Assembly (NCBI GenBank): GCA_017548765.1
Contig: JAFYZH010000015.1
Location: forward strand, 1 to 64,000
DNA: 64,000 bases
Reading direction: 5' to 3'
Source: Lachnospiraceae bacterium
GTDB lineage: Bacteria > Bacillota > Clostridia > Lachnospirales > Lachnospiraceae
In this document: positions 50,842-59,453 of the stretch, piece by piece
Layout of the letters: each line of letters begins with the position of its first letter
How positions within the stretch are numbered: the stretch's first letter is position 1
Made by a program: the position numbers and the translations under genes
Notes under the pieces: model-generated
Told to the model about the DNA's origin: nothing
Database searches by the model: none
What the model saw: only the letters and a program-made list of their open reading frames with translations

Positions 50842-51110
50842 AGCTAAGAAGAACATGAAATCCACTAAAATCTTAGCCAGTAGGGTGTTAAAAGAAGCTT
50901 ATTCTCGGCGAGAAGGCTAAGGAAAAAGCGGAAACTGGAAATATCTTAGCCGCCAGGGTGGTAAAATCAGTTCATTCTCGGCGAGAAGGCTAAGGAAAAA
51001 GCGGGAACTGCAAATATCTTAGCCGGTAGGGTGGCAAAAGGAACTTATTCTCGGCGAGAAGGCTAAGATAAACGTGGAAACTGCAAATATCTTAGCTACC
51101 AGGGTGGCTT
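50842..51110. repeat. Array 2: four tandem 73-bp units, each with an inverted repeat
   Basis: Units start at 50842, 50915, 50988 and 51061, exactly 73 bases apart. Each has GGCTAAG (AGCTAAG in the first) and CTTAGCC spaced to a 37-base inverted repeat, followed by a partly conserved spacer with CAGGGTGG and ATTCTCGGCGAGAA. The last unit loses the spacer. The sequence is unrelated to array 1 except for GGCTAA...TTAGCC. Confidence 0.95.
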
Positions 51111-51177
51111 ATAAACGGCTTGAAATATAGGCGTAAAAAAGGTGGCTGAATTTGATAAAAGAAGTTGAAAAAAGTGC

Positions 51178-51206
51178 TTGACAAACCGTGAAAAGCAAGG
51201 TATACT
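51178..51206 (+). promoter_or_regulatory. Promoter of tRNA operon
   Basis: Perfect TTGACA, 17 bases and TATACT, preceded by AAAGTGC. Confidence 0.9.
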
Positions 51207-51238
51207 AGCAAGGCAGTCAAGCGTGTTACACGTTTTGC

Positions 51239-51311
51239 GGGATCTTAGCTCAGCTGGGAGAGCATCTGCCTTACAAGCAGAGGGTCATAGGTTCGAGCCC
51301 TATAGGTCCCA
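51239..51311 (+). tRNA. tRNA-Val (anticodon TAC)
   Basis: The 73-nt cloverleaf has acceptor GGGATCT/AGGTCCC (one G-T pair), D-arm with AGCTCAGCTGGGAGAGC, anticodon arm CTGCC-TTACAAG-CAG with TAC, and T-arm ATAGG-TTCGAGC-CCTAT. CCA is not encoded. Confidence 0.97.
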
Positions 51312-51335
51312 TTGCGTTATTAAAACGCTGAATTT

Positions 51336-51409
51336 GGCGGAATAGCTCAGTTGGCTAGAGCATACGGTTCATACCCGTAGTGTCGAGAGTTCAAATCTCC
51401 CTTCCGCTA
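51336..51409 (+). tRNA. tRNA-Met (anticodon CAT)
   Basis: The 74-nt cloverleaf has acceptor GGCGGAA/TTCCGCT, anticodon arm ACGG-TTCATAC-CCGT with CAT, and T-arm GAGAG-TTCAAAT-CTCCC. The first pair G-T and lack of the three G-C pairs in the anticodon stem argue for an elongator, not initiator. A CAT anticodon can also be tRNA-Ile2 modified by TilS. Confidence 0.93.
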
Positions 51410-51415
51410 CGTTGG

Positions 51416-51447
51416 GAGCAGGTGCGCAGGCACCTGCTGTTTTTTTG
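51416..51447 (+). terminator. Terminator of tRNA operon
   Basis: AGCAGGTGC pairs with GCACCTGCT; seven T follow. Confidence 0.9.
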
Positions 51448-51458
51448 ATTTATGAGAG

Positions 51459-52139
51459 ATGAATGCGATGAAGAAATACATCCGTGAGCACCTGCATGGA
51501 TTGTGGGTCCTATATTTGGCGTTCTATCTGCCTTGGTTTTTCTGGTTGGAGGGACGTGTCACTTCCTTCCACGATATGGCGACGGAGTTCGACCGGAAGA
51601 TCCCTTTTTGCGAGTATTTCATTATCCCGTATTTCCTTTGGTTCGTCTATGTCGTCGTAACATGGCTTTACTATTTCTTCCGGGATAAAAAGGAATTCTA
51701 CCGCTTTGTTGCCCTTTTGTATATCGGCATGTCGATCTGCCTGACGATCTGCACCTTCTTCCACAACGGCATCCGCCTGCGTGTGGAAGTCGACCCGGAC
51801 CGGAATTTCTTTACCTGGGCGGTGTTCCAGCTCCATAACGTAGATACCTCGGCAAATGTATTCCCGAGCATCCACATTTACAACACGCTGGTCTGCTGTG
51901 TCTCCCTGTTCCGTTATGCACCTTTACGCGGGAAATGGAGATTCCAGATCTCCAGTATCATCCTCTCGATCCTGATCTGCCTCTCGACCGTATTTTTGAA
52001 ACAACATTCGGTCCTGGACATCGGCGGAGCGATCGTACTTTATGTGATCATGCATATGATCTTTTACCACTGGGGACCGAAACTTTTGGCTTCCCGGAAG
52101 AGTAAGGAAGCAGCGCCGACTGCTGAAGTTGATACTTGA
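51459..52139 (+). CDS. PAP2-like membrane phosphatase/phosphotransferase
   Basis: The 226-residue protein has about six membrane helices. The PAP2 motifs are partly visible: P-S-I-H-I-Y-N-T-L (like P-S-x-H) near residue 137 and S-T-V-F-L-K-Q-H-S-V-L-D (S-R-x-x-x-x-x-H-x-x-x-D) near residue 175. Members dephosphorylate lipid phosphates such as undecaprenyl diphosphate, or act as inositol-phosphoceramide-synthase-like transferases. A second ATG at 51468 is an equally good start. A promoter for the next operon overlaps its stop codon. Confidence 0.82.
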   Translation: MNAMKKYIREHLHGLWVLYLAFYLPWFFWLEGRVTSFHDMATEFDRKIPFCEYFIIPYFLWFVYVVVTWLYYFFRDKKEFYRFVALLYIGMSICLTICTFFHNGIRLRVEVDPDRNFFTWAVFQLHNVDTSANVFPSIHIYNTLVCCVSLFRYAPLRGKWRFQISSIILSILICLSTVFLKQHSVLDIGGAIVLYVIMHMIFYHWGPKLLASRKSKEAAPTAEVDT

Positions 52140-52164
52140 CAAAAACCCTTTCACATGATAATAT
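52136..52164 (+). promoter_or_regulatory. Promoter of polyamine operon
   Basis: TTGACA, 17 bases and TAATAT, with TGA just before the -10. It overlaps the end of the PAP2-like gene. Confidence 0.85.
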
Positions 52165-52170
52165 ACTTTC

Positions 52171-52379
52171 GATTGGATTCATAGCCGATTGGCAACAGTG
52201 TTGCCTTATTGATGAAGCCTCGAGCTCAAAGTTTATAAGTTGGTTACTTTATAACCATAATATGCGTATTGCAGACTTGTGAAACGGTCAATAAGAGTAG
52301 TAAAAGTGATTGCTATATAGACTCTGAGCCAGAAAAAATAGACAAGCAGGCTGCTACATACGCAGCCTGCTGTTTTTTT
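52171..52379 (+). promoter_or_regulatory. Leader with terminator before speA (attenuator or riboswitch candidate)
   Basis: The ~175-base leader holds stems TTCAT/ATGAA around GGCAACA/TGTTGCC (52178-52216), GGTTA/TAACC (52242-52256), GAC/GTC (52274-52289) and a possible closing pair GCTC/GAGC, then a strong terminator. The speA start codon lies 61 bases after the terminator with no promoter visible in between, so expression must pass the terminator. I do not recognise a known riboswitch class or T-box. Confidence 0.6.
52345..52379 (+). terminator. Intrinsic terminator in the polyamine operon leader
   Basis: AGCAGGCTGC pairs with GCAGCCTGCT; seven T follow. Confidence 0.92.
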
Positions 52380-52440
52380 GTTCAGGCGATGAGCCAAAGC
52401 ACGAATGCGCGCTAGCGCAGAGCAGGCATAGGAGAGAGTG

Positions 52441-53907
52441 ATGTTAGAAAGAACAACTGATTTTATACGCCGGCAGAATCGCGCGCCGATCCATGAGGCG
52501 CTTGAGAAATTCCGTAATCTGCGTGTCGTTCCGTTCGATGTTCCCGGCCATAAGCGCGGCCGCGGTAACCCGGAACTGACCTCGTTTTTGGGCCAGCAGT
52601 GTGTTTCGGTGGATGTCAACAGCATGAAGCCGCTGGACAACCTGTGCCATCCCATTAGCGTCATCCGCGAAGCAGAGATCCTGGCGGCGGAAGCTTTCGG
52701 TGCAGCCGAAGCATTTTTGATGGTCGGCGGTACGACATCGGCCGTACAGAGTATGGTGCTGACCGCCTGCAAACGCGGTGAGGAGATCATTCTCCCCAGA
52801 AACGTGCATCGTAGCGTGATCAATGCACTCGTTCTTTGCGGCGCTATTCCGGTATATGTAAATCCGCAGGTGGATCGCCGTCTCGGCATCTCCCTCGGCA
52901 TGAAGGTAGAGCAGGTGGAGCAGGCCATCCGCGAGCATCCGAACGCGGTTGCCGTTCTGGTCAATAACCCCACGTATTACGGTATCTGCTCGGATCTTCG
53001 TTCGATCGTTAAACTGGCACACGACCACGGCATGCTCTGCCTGGCGGACGAAGCACACGGAACCCACTTTTACTTCGGTGAGGACCTTCCGGTGTCGGCG
53101 ATGGAAGCCGGCGCGGATATGGCATCGGTCTCCATGCATAAGAGCGGCGGAAGCCTGACACAGTCGAGTTTCCTGCTTGCAGGACCGAACGTGCACGCGG
53201 GCTATGTGCGCCAGATCATCAACCTGACCCAGACGACATCGGCCAGCTATCTTCTGATGAGCAGCCTCGATATATCGCGCCGCAACCTGGCGCTGCGCGG
53301 AGACGTGATTTTCCGCGAAGTGCGCCGGATCGCAGAGTACGCGAGAGCCGAGATCAACTCCGTCGGCGGCTATTACGCCTTCGGCCCTGAGATGATCAAC
53401 GGCGATTCCATTTTCGATTTCGACCCGATCAAACTGTCCGTCCACACGTTGGATATCGGCATGGCGGGCATCGAAGTTTACGACCTTTTGCGGGATGACT
53501 ACGATATCCAGATCGAGTTTGGTGATATCGGAAATATCCTCGCTTACCTTTCCATCGGCGATCGCATCCAGGAAGTGGAGCGTCTCGTGTCGGCCCTGGC
53601 GGAGATCCGCCGCCGCTACCAGCGCGACAAGACCGGTATGCTCAGCCAGGAATACATCGACCCTCAGGTAGTTGCGAGTCCGCAGGAAGCGTTCTACGCG
53701 CAGAAAGAAAGCCTTCCGATCGAAGCGACCGAAGGCCGTGTCTGCAGCGAGTTCGTAATGTGCTACCCGCCGGGCATCCCGATCCTGGCCCCGGGCGAGA
53801 GGATCACAAAAGATATTTTGGATTACATTTTGTACGCGAAGGAGAAGGGCTGCAGCATGACGGGTCCGGAGGATCCGAACATCGAGCGCCTCAACGTTTT
53901 GATCTAG
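52441..53907 (+). CDS. speA: Arginine/lysine/ornithine decarboxylase (SpeA type)
   Basis: PLP enzyme of fold type I; with the agmatinase gene two places downstream it most likely makes agmatine from arginine. The 488-residue protein matches the short B. subtilis type (about 490). Visible motifs are P-G-H-K-R-G near residue 37, the A-D-E-A-H-G-T-H-F segment, and S-M-H-K-S-G-G-S-L-T-Q with the PLP lysine near residue 233. The start has AGGAGAG upstream. It is the first gene of a five-gene operon behind a terminator-bearing leader. Confidence 0.93.
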   Translation: MLERTTDFIRRQNRAPIHEALEKFRNLRVVPFDVPGHKRGRGNPELTSFLGQQCVSVDVNSMKPLDNLCHPISVIREAEILAAEAFGAAEAFLMVGGTTSAVQSMVLTACKRGEEIILPRNVHRSVINALVLCGAIPVYVNPQVDRRLGISLGMKVEQVEQAIREHPNAVAVLVNNPTYYGICSDLRSIVKLAHDHGMLCLADEAHGTHFYFGEDLPVSAMEAGADMASVSMHKSGGSLTQSSFLLAGPNVHAGYVRQIINLTQTTSASYLLMSSLDISRRNLALRGDVIFREVRRIAEYARAEINSVGGYYAFGPEMINGDSIFDFDPIKLSVHTLDIGMAGIEVYDLLRDDYDIQIEFGDIGNILAYLSIGDRIQEVERLVSALAEIRRRYQRDKTGMLSQEYIDPQVVASPQEAFYAQKESLPIEATEGRVCSEFVMCYPPGIPILAPGERITKDILDYILYAKEKGCSMTGPEDPNIERLNVLI

Positions 53908-53934
53908 TTCTCTTCGCGAAGTAAAGGAGTTGCC

Positions 53935-54786
53935 ATGGATCTTTGGTTTTCGGAAAAACATACACCGGATGTGAAACTTTCCCTCCGGGTGGAGCGGCAG
54001 TTGTTCTCGAAGCAGAGCGACTATCAGCGTATCGATGTCTTCGAGAGCTGTGAATTCGGCCGCATTTTGGCGCTCGACGGCAATATCATGCTGACCGAGC
54101 GGGATGAGTTTATTTACAACGAGATGATCGTTCACGTGCCGATGGCGGTGCATCAGGGCATCAGCCGCGTGCTGGTCATCGGTGCCGGCGACGGTGGCGT
54201 TGTGAAGGAGCTGACACGTTATTCACGCATCGAGCACATTGACCTCGTAGAGATGGACCCGATGGTTGTAGACGCCTGCCGCCAGTACCTTCCGGGCAAT
54301 GCTTGCCAGCTCGACGATGAGCGTGTTCACATCCACTACGAGAACGCACTGAAGTTCATCCGCTACTGCGAAAATGAATATGATCTGATCATCGTGGATT
54401 CCAACGATCCGTTCGGACCTTCCGAGGGCCTGTTCACGAAGGAATTCTACGGTAACTGCTATAAAGCACTGAAGGAAGACGGTATCATGGTGAACCAGCA
54501 GGGCAGCCCGTTCTATCAGCAGGACGCGGATGCCATGCAGCGCAGCCACAAGCGTATCGCGAATACCTTCCCGATCTGCCGCGTTTACCAGGCCCATATC
54601 CCGACCTATGCTGCGGGTTACTGGCTCTTCGGTTTTGCGAGCAAGAAATATCATCCCATCGATGATTTCGACTCGAAGGCGTGGAATGACCTGCACATGC
54701 GCACACGGTATTACACGACCCGCCTGCATAAGGGCGCGTTCTATCTTCCGGCCTTCCTGGAAGAAATGCTGGAGGAGGTGGAGTAA
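53935..54786 (+). CDS. speE: Polyamine aminopropyltransferase (spermidine synthase)
   Basis: The enzyme adds an aminopropyl group from decarboxylated SAM to putrescine or a similar amine. The 283-residue protein has the G-A-G-D-G-G nucleotide motif (83-88), V-E-M-D-P-M-V, and the catalytic region I-I-V-D-S-N-D-P-F-G-P-S-E-G-L-F. No SAM decarboxylase gene (speD) is in the window, so the donor supply is open. Its stop overlaps the start of speB by one base (TAATG). Confidence 0.94.
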   Translation: MDLWFSEKHTPDVKLSLRVERQLFSKQSDYQRIDVFESCEFGRILALDGNIMLTERDEFIYNEMIVHVPMAVHQGISRVLVIGAGDGGVVKELTRYSRIEHIDLVEMDPMVVDACRQYLPGNACQLDDERVHIHYENALKFIRYCENEYDLIIVDSNDPFGPSEGLFTKEFYGNCYKALKEDGIMVNQQGSPFYQQDADAMQRSHKRIANTFPICRVYQAHIPTYAAGYWLFGFASKKYHPIDDFDSKAWNDLHMRTRYYTTRLHKGAFYLPAFLEEMLEEVE

Positions 54787-55643
54787 TGCGTAAGCCCACC
54801 CCGAATATTGAGACTTTTATCGGATGCGATGCCGATTACGAAGAGGCGAAGATCGTCCTGTACGGCGCTCCGTTTGATTCGACGACGAGCTACCGTCCGG
54901 GCGCGCGTTTTGCGCCTGCGGCCATCCGTCACGAGAGTTATGGCCTGGAGACCTACAGCCCGTATCAGGACCGTGATCTGACCGATTATAAGGTTGCGGA
55001 TCGTGGCGACCTGGAACTGTGCTTCGGCGACTCGAAACTGGCGCTGAAGGACATATCCGACGAGGCAGCAGCGATCCTGGAGGACGGCAAATTCCCGCTT
55101 TTGATGGGTGGTGAGCATTTGGTCACACTTCCTGCGGTGGAGAGCGTGGCGGCGGTCTATCCCGACCTGCACGTGATCCAGTTCGACGCGCATGCGGACC
55201 TTCGTGACGACTATCTGGGCGCGCAACTTTCCCATGCCTGCGTCATGCGTCGCTGTCATGATCTCTTGGGCGACGGACGCATTCACCAGTTCTGCATCCG
55301 CAGCGGTGAACGTGAGGAATTTCGCTTTGCGAAAGAGCACACCGACATGCATCCGTTTTCCTTCGAGGGACTAAAGGAGACGATCGAAGCGATCGGCGAT
55401 GCGCCCATCTATCTGACCATCGACCTGGACTGCCTGGATTCGGGCATCTTCCCGGGTACGGGTACACCGGAGGCCGGCGGGGTCTCCTTTAACGAACTGC
55501 TGAATGCGATCCGCACGGTTTGTACGGGACGCGTGGTGGCAGCGGATGTCAATGAATTATCCCCGATGCTCGATGCGAGCGGCGCCAGCACGGCGACGGC
55601 CTGCAAGGTGGTTCGGGAACTGATATTAAGCATCTGTGAGTAA
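54786..55643 (+). CDS. speB: Agmatinase
   Basis: This ureohydrolase splits agmatine to putrescine and urea. The 285-residue protein has the Mn ligands G-G-E-H (109-112), D-A-H-A-D-L-R-D (about 134-141) and D-L-D-C-L-D (about 212-217). Together with SpeA it completes arginine to putrescine. Translation is coupled to speE. Confidence 0.95.
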   Translation: MRKPTPNIETFIGCDADYEEAKIVLYGAPFDSTTSYRPGARFAPAAIRHESYGLETYSPYQDRDLTDYKVADRGDLELCFGDSKLALKDISDEAAAILEDGKFPLLMGGEHLVTLPAVESVAAVYPDLHVIQFDAHADLRDDYLGAQLSHACVMRRCHDLLGDGRIHQFCIRSGEREEFRFAKEHTDMHPFSFEGLKETIEAIGDAPIYLTIDLDCLDSGIFPGTGTPEAGGVSFNELLNAIRTVCTGRVVAADVNELSPMLDASGASTATACKVVRELILSICE

Positions 55644-55677
55644 CAGAGCACATTCCTTGAAAACGAAAGGAGTTACT

Positions 55678-56937
55678 ATGAGCAGAGTACTTATCATCGG
55701 CTGCGGCGGTGTTGCGTCCGTAGCGATCTCCAAATGTTGTCAGGCTCCGGAGGTTTTCTCCGAGATCTGCATCGCGAGCCGTACGGTCTCCAAATGCGAA
55801 GCATTGGCTGCGAAGCTTGCACCTACCACGACGACAAAGATCACCACGGCACAGGTGGACGCAGACGACGTCAACCAGCTGATCGCGCTGATCAATGATT
55901 ATAAGCCCGATCTGGTGATGAATATCGCATTGCCCTATCAGGATCTGACCATCATGGATGCCTGCCTGGCATGCAAGGTGAACTACATGGATACGGCGAA
56001 CTACGAGCCCGAGGATACGAACGATCCCGAGTGGAGAGCCATCTATGAGAAGCGTTGCAAGGAGGAAGGTTTCTCCGCATATTTCGATTATTCCTGGCAG
56101 TGGGCTTATCAGGAGAAGTTTAAGGCAGCGGGCCTGACCGCCCTGCTCGGCAGCGGCTTCGATCCCGGTGTTACCCAGGCGTATTGCGCATATGCTCTGA
56201 AGCATGAGTTCGATAAGATCGACACGATCGACATCCTGGACTGCAATGGCGGTGACCACGGTTATCCGTTCGCAACGAACTTCAATCCGGAGATCAACCT
56301 GCGTGAGGTTTCCGCGCCCGGCAGCTACTGGGAGAACGGCAAATGGGTGGAGATCCCGGCCATGAGCATCAAGCGCGAATATGATTTCGACGAGGTAGGA
56401 GAGAAGGATATGTACCTCCTGCATCACGAGGAGATCGAGTCCCTCGCGAAGAACATTCCCGGCGTGTCCCGCATCCGCTTCTTCATGACCTTCGGTCAGA
56501 GCTACCTGACCCACATGAAGTGTCTGGAAAATGTTGGCATGCTTTCGACCGAGCCGATCATGTTCGAGGGCCACGAGATCGTTCCGATCCAGTTCTTGAA
56601 GGCACTTCTGCCGGATCCCGCGTCGCTCGGACCGCGCACGAAGGGTAAGACAAACATCGGTTGTATCTTCACCGGTGAGAAGGACGGAAAGAAAAAGACC
56701 TATTATATCTACAATGTGTGCGACCATCAGGAGTGCTACCGCGAGGTAGGTTCCCAGGCCATTTCCTATACCACCGGCGTTCCCGCGATGTGCGGCGCCA
56801 TGATGATGCTGAAGGGATACTGGAATAAGCCCGGCGTTTATACCGTTGAAGAGTTTGATCCGGATCCGTTCATGGAAGCACTTTGCAAATACGGCCTTCC
56901 GCATAAGGAGAGCCACGACCCGAAGTTAGTTCCGTAA
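55678..56937 (+). CDS. Carboxynorspermidine/carboxyspermidine dehydrogenase
   Basis: This saccharopine-dehydrogenase-like enzyme joins a diamine with aspartate semialdehyde, using NADPH, to carboxy(nor)spermidine. The 419-residue protein starts V-L-I-I-G-C-G-G-V-A, a Rossmann loop, and has the family segments Y-M-D-T-A-N-Y-E-P-E-D and G-S-G-F-D-P-G-V-T-Q. The start at 55678 is chosen because of AAAGGAG 6 bases before; the frame is open 42 bases upstream. The decarboxylase partner follows directly. Confidence 0.93.
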   Translation: MSRVLIIGCGGVASVAISKCCQAPEVFSEICIASRTVSKCEALAAKLAPTTTTKITTAQVDADDVNQLIALINDYKPDLVMNIALPYQDLTIMDACLACKVNYMDTANYEPEDTNDPEWRAIYEKRCKEEGFSAYFDYSWQWAYQEKFKAAGLTALLGSGFDPGVTQAYCAYALKHEFDKIDTIDILDCNGGDHGYPFATNFNPEINLREVSAPGSYWENGKWVEIPAMSIKREYDFDEVGEKDMYLLHHEEIESLAKNIPGVSRIRFFMTFGQSYLTHMKCLENVGMLSTEPIMFEGHEIVPIQFLKALLPDPASLGPRTKGKTNIGCIFTGEKDGKKKTYYIYNVCDHQECYREVGSQAISYTTGVPAMCGAMMMLKGYWNKPGVYTVEEFDPDPFMEALCKYGLPHKESHDPKLVP

Positions 56938-56969
56938 CAGAGGTTTAAAGATAAAGGAGTTCGGATGCG

Positions 56970-58187
56970 ATGAAAGAGAAGCTTACACATCTGAAGCTTT
57001 CCGGCGCCGGAGCAGACATGCCCCGGCGTATTCTTTGCAGTGACGTGCCTACGCCGTGTTATCTGATCGACGAGGCGAAACTGCGGGAGAACGGAAGGAT
57101 ATTAAAAGAGATCGAAGACGCGACAGGATGTCGGATCCTGCTCGCGCAGAAAGCATTTTCCAATTACGACCTGTACCCGGTATTGGAGGAATATCTGGCG
57201 GGGACCGAGGCGAGCGGCCTGTTCGAGGCGCGCCTGGGCCGTGAGAAGATGCCCGCGAAGGAGTGCCACGTCTTTTCGGCGGCCTACGTTCCGGAGCAGT
57301 TCGACGAGCTTTTGGAATATGCGGATCATATCGTGTTCAACAGCCCGAGCCAGCTGCGCATGTTCGGACCGGCCGCGAAGAAGGCCGGAAAAGAGGTAGG
57401 CCTGCGCATCAATCCCCTGTGCCAGACGCAGGAGGGGCATGAGATCTACGACCCGTGCGCGCCCGGCGGAAGACTCGGGACCACAAAACAGGCGTGGGAT
57501 GAACAGATGGATGGTGACCTCATTGCGATGCTGGATGGCCTGCATTTTCACACCCTGTGTGAGCAGAACTCCGATGCGCTCGAGATCACCCTGCGCGCGG
57601 TGGAGGAGCAGTTCGGCGACATCATGCATAAGATGCGCTGGATCAACATGGGCGGCGGCCACCACATCACCCGGGCGGACTACGACCGTGAACTCCTGAA
57701 GAAACTCATTTGCCATGTACGCGATACCTATGGTGTCACCGTGTATCTGGAGCCGGGCGAAGCAGTCGCGCTGAACGCCGGCTACCTGTGCACACGTGTT
57801 CTCGATTTCGTAAAGAACGGTGACGTGGTCAATGCGATCCTGGATATGTCGGCAGCCTGCCACACGCCGGACGTACTGGAGATGCCGTACCGTCCGCCGC
57901 TTTACGAAGGATTTGAGGCGGGAGAGAAGCCTTACACCTATCGTCTGGGCGGCCCGACCTGCCTGTCCGGCGACATCATCGGCGATTATGCCTTTGAACA
58001 GCCTTTAGAGGCCGGACAACGGCTTTTATTCGAGGACATGGCGATCTATACGACCTGCAAAAACAACACGTTTAACGGCATGCCATTGCCCGATATCTGG
58101 GTCGTAAGGGGAGAAGCGATCGTACGTTTGACGGATTTCACCTACGAGGATTTCAAAGGCCGCCTCGGAACGAAGGATCCGGCCTGA
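56970..58187 (+). CDS. nspC: Carboxynorspermidine/carboxyspermidine decarboxylase
   Basis: PLP enzyme of the alanine-racemase fold (fold type III) that turns carboxyspermidine to spermidine. The 405-residue protein has the PLP lysine in L-L-A-Q-K-A-F-S (near residue 60), the glycine loop G-G-G-H-H and the late C-x-S-G-D segment (C-L-S-G-D-I-I-G-D-Y). With putrescine from SpeA/SpeB this gives a SAM-independent route to spermidine. It ends the operon; no terminator is obvious behind it. Confidence 0.94.
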   Translation: MKEKLTHLKLSGAGADMPRRILCSDVPTPCYLIDEAKLRENGRILKEIEDATGCRILLAQKAFSNYDLYPVLEEYLAGTEASGLFEARLGREKMPAKECHVFSAAYVPEQFDELLEYADHIVFNSPSQLRMFGPAAKKAGKEVGLRINPLCQTQEGHEIYDPCAPGGRLGTTKQAWDEQMDGDLIAMLDGLHFHTLCEQNSDALEITLRAVEEQFGDIMHKMRWINMGGGHHITRADYDRELLKKLICHVRDTYGVTVYLEPGEAVALNAGYLCTRVLDFVKNGDVVNAILDMSAACHTPDVLEMPYRPPLYEGFEAGEKPYTYRLGGPTCLSGDIIGDYAFEQPLEAGQRLLFEDMAIYTTCKNNTFNGMPLPDIWVVRGEAIVRLTDFTYEDFKGRLGTKDPA

Positions 58188-58283
58188 AAAACGGTGGTAA
58201 ATCTGCCATTTGTGTCGGGTTTTCACACAAATTTCACATTTATTGTGTTTAATTATGACAGCACCATATGAACCAAGGAGGAC

Positions 58284-59453
58284 ATGGCTTTGATCGAAGT
58301 TAAAAACCTGGTAAAACGGTACGGTCTGATCCCTGCGGTCGACAATATCAGCTTTACCTTACATCCCGGCAAGATCTACGGTTTTTTGGGACCGAACGGC
58401 GCCGGAAAGTCTACGACCATGAACATTATGACCGGATATATCGCTGCAACGAGCGGAGATGTCCGGATCAATGAATACAGTATTGTTGAGGATCCCGAAG
58501 AGGCGAAGAGCTTCATCGGTTATCTGCCTGAGATACCGCCCGTCTATCCCGACATGACCGTCGAGGAGTACCTGCGTTTCGTTGCCGAATTGAAGGGTGT
58601 GAAGCGTTCCGAGCGGAAAGATCAGGTGGCCAGCGCGATCCGGCGTACACGTTTGGAAGATTACCGTCGCCGTCTGATCCGCAACCTGTCAAAAGGTTAC
58701 CGGCAGAGAGTCGGCCTGGCACAGGCACTTCTGGGTCATCCCCAGTTCATTATCCTCGATGAGCCGACGGTCGGCCTGGACCCGAACCAGATCCTCGAGA
58801 TCCGTAAACTGATCCGTGAGATCGCGATATCGGGAGAGGATGTGCCGGAAGAGGAGCGTCCTATCGTCCTCTTGAGTTCGCATATCATGCAGGAAGTCAG
58901 CGCTGTCTGCGATGAGATCCTGATCATCGCGCATGGACGTTTGATCGTTATGGATACGCCCGATAAACTGATCTCCCGTTATCATGTGAACGATGTTTAT
59001 GAGATCGAAGCCCGCTGCAGCGAGGAACGCTTAAACGAAGTGCTCGCTCCGTTTAAGGAGATGGCGGAATTCGATTTTGACAGCAATGATATGCCGGACG
59101 GCATCTCAAAGCTGGTGCTGACGTTCCCGAAGGATTCGGACGTAGCGGAATTGCTGTTTAAGACATTGGCAAAGGAAGGCATTCCCGTACGCCAGTTTAA
59201 GCGCAACGTTCCGACATTGGAAGATATCTTCCTGCAGCTCGTAGCGAAGGCAGATGAGGAATTTGCCGCACGCGAAGAAGAGCGGATGAAGGAAGAAAGC
59301 TTACGGAACGCTGCAAATAGTTTTGATGTCACGCCTATGGAGGATGAGCCCGAGCAGGCGGATGACGATGAAACCGAAGCAGAAGACGACGAAGCCGATG
59401 AAACGGTAGAGGAAGCTGCTGAAGAAACGAAGGAAGGAGGAGACGAGTCATGA
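58284..59453 (+). CDS. ABC transporter ATP-binding protein (Gld-like system)
   Basis: The 389-residue ATPase has Walker A G-P-N-G-A-G-K-S-T near residue 36, signature L-S-K-G-Y-R-Q-R, Walker B F-I-I-L-D-E-P-T and a switch His in L-L-S-S-H. It resembles GldA and related ATPases of ABC-2 exporters. A ~60-residue Asp/Glu tail is added. The operon continues with permease, GldG-like and DUF4340 genes, the usual set in Gram-positive genomes where gliding is absent; the cargo is unknown. AAGGAGG stands before the ATG. The stop overlaps the permease start. Confidence 0.93.
   Translation: MALIEVKNLVKRYGLIPAVDNISFTLHPGKIYGFLGPNGAGKSTTMNIMTGYIAATSGDVRINEYSIVEDPEEAKSFIGYLPEIPPVYPDMTVEEYLRFVAELKGVKRSERKDQVASAIRRTRLEDYRRRLIRNLSKGYRQRVGLAQALLGHPQFIILDEPTVGLDPNQILEIRKLIREIAISGEDVPEEERPIVLLSSHIMQEVSAVCDEILIIAHGRLIVMDTPDKLISRYHVNDVYEIEARCSEERLNEVLAPFKEMAEFDFDSNDMPDGISKLVLTFPKDSDVAELLFKTLAKEGIPVRQFKRNVPTLEDIFLQLVAKADEEFAAREEERMKEESLRNAANSFDVTPMEDEPEQADDDETEAEDDEADETVEEAAEETKEGGDES

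Noticed and set aside
50842..51110. CRISPR array
   Set aside because: Regular 73-base period, but spacers share most of their sequence and no cas gene is near.
52171..52379. T-box or lysine riboswitch before speA
   Set aside because: The T-box word AGGGTGG and the conserved lysine-riboswitch segments are missing.
52444..54153. 569-codon frame on the minus strand
   Set aside because: Mirror frame running across both speA and speE, two clear enzymes with active-site motifs.
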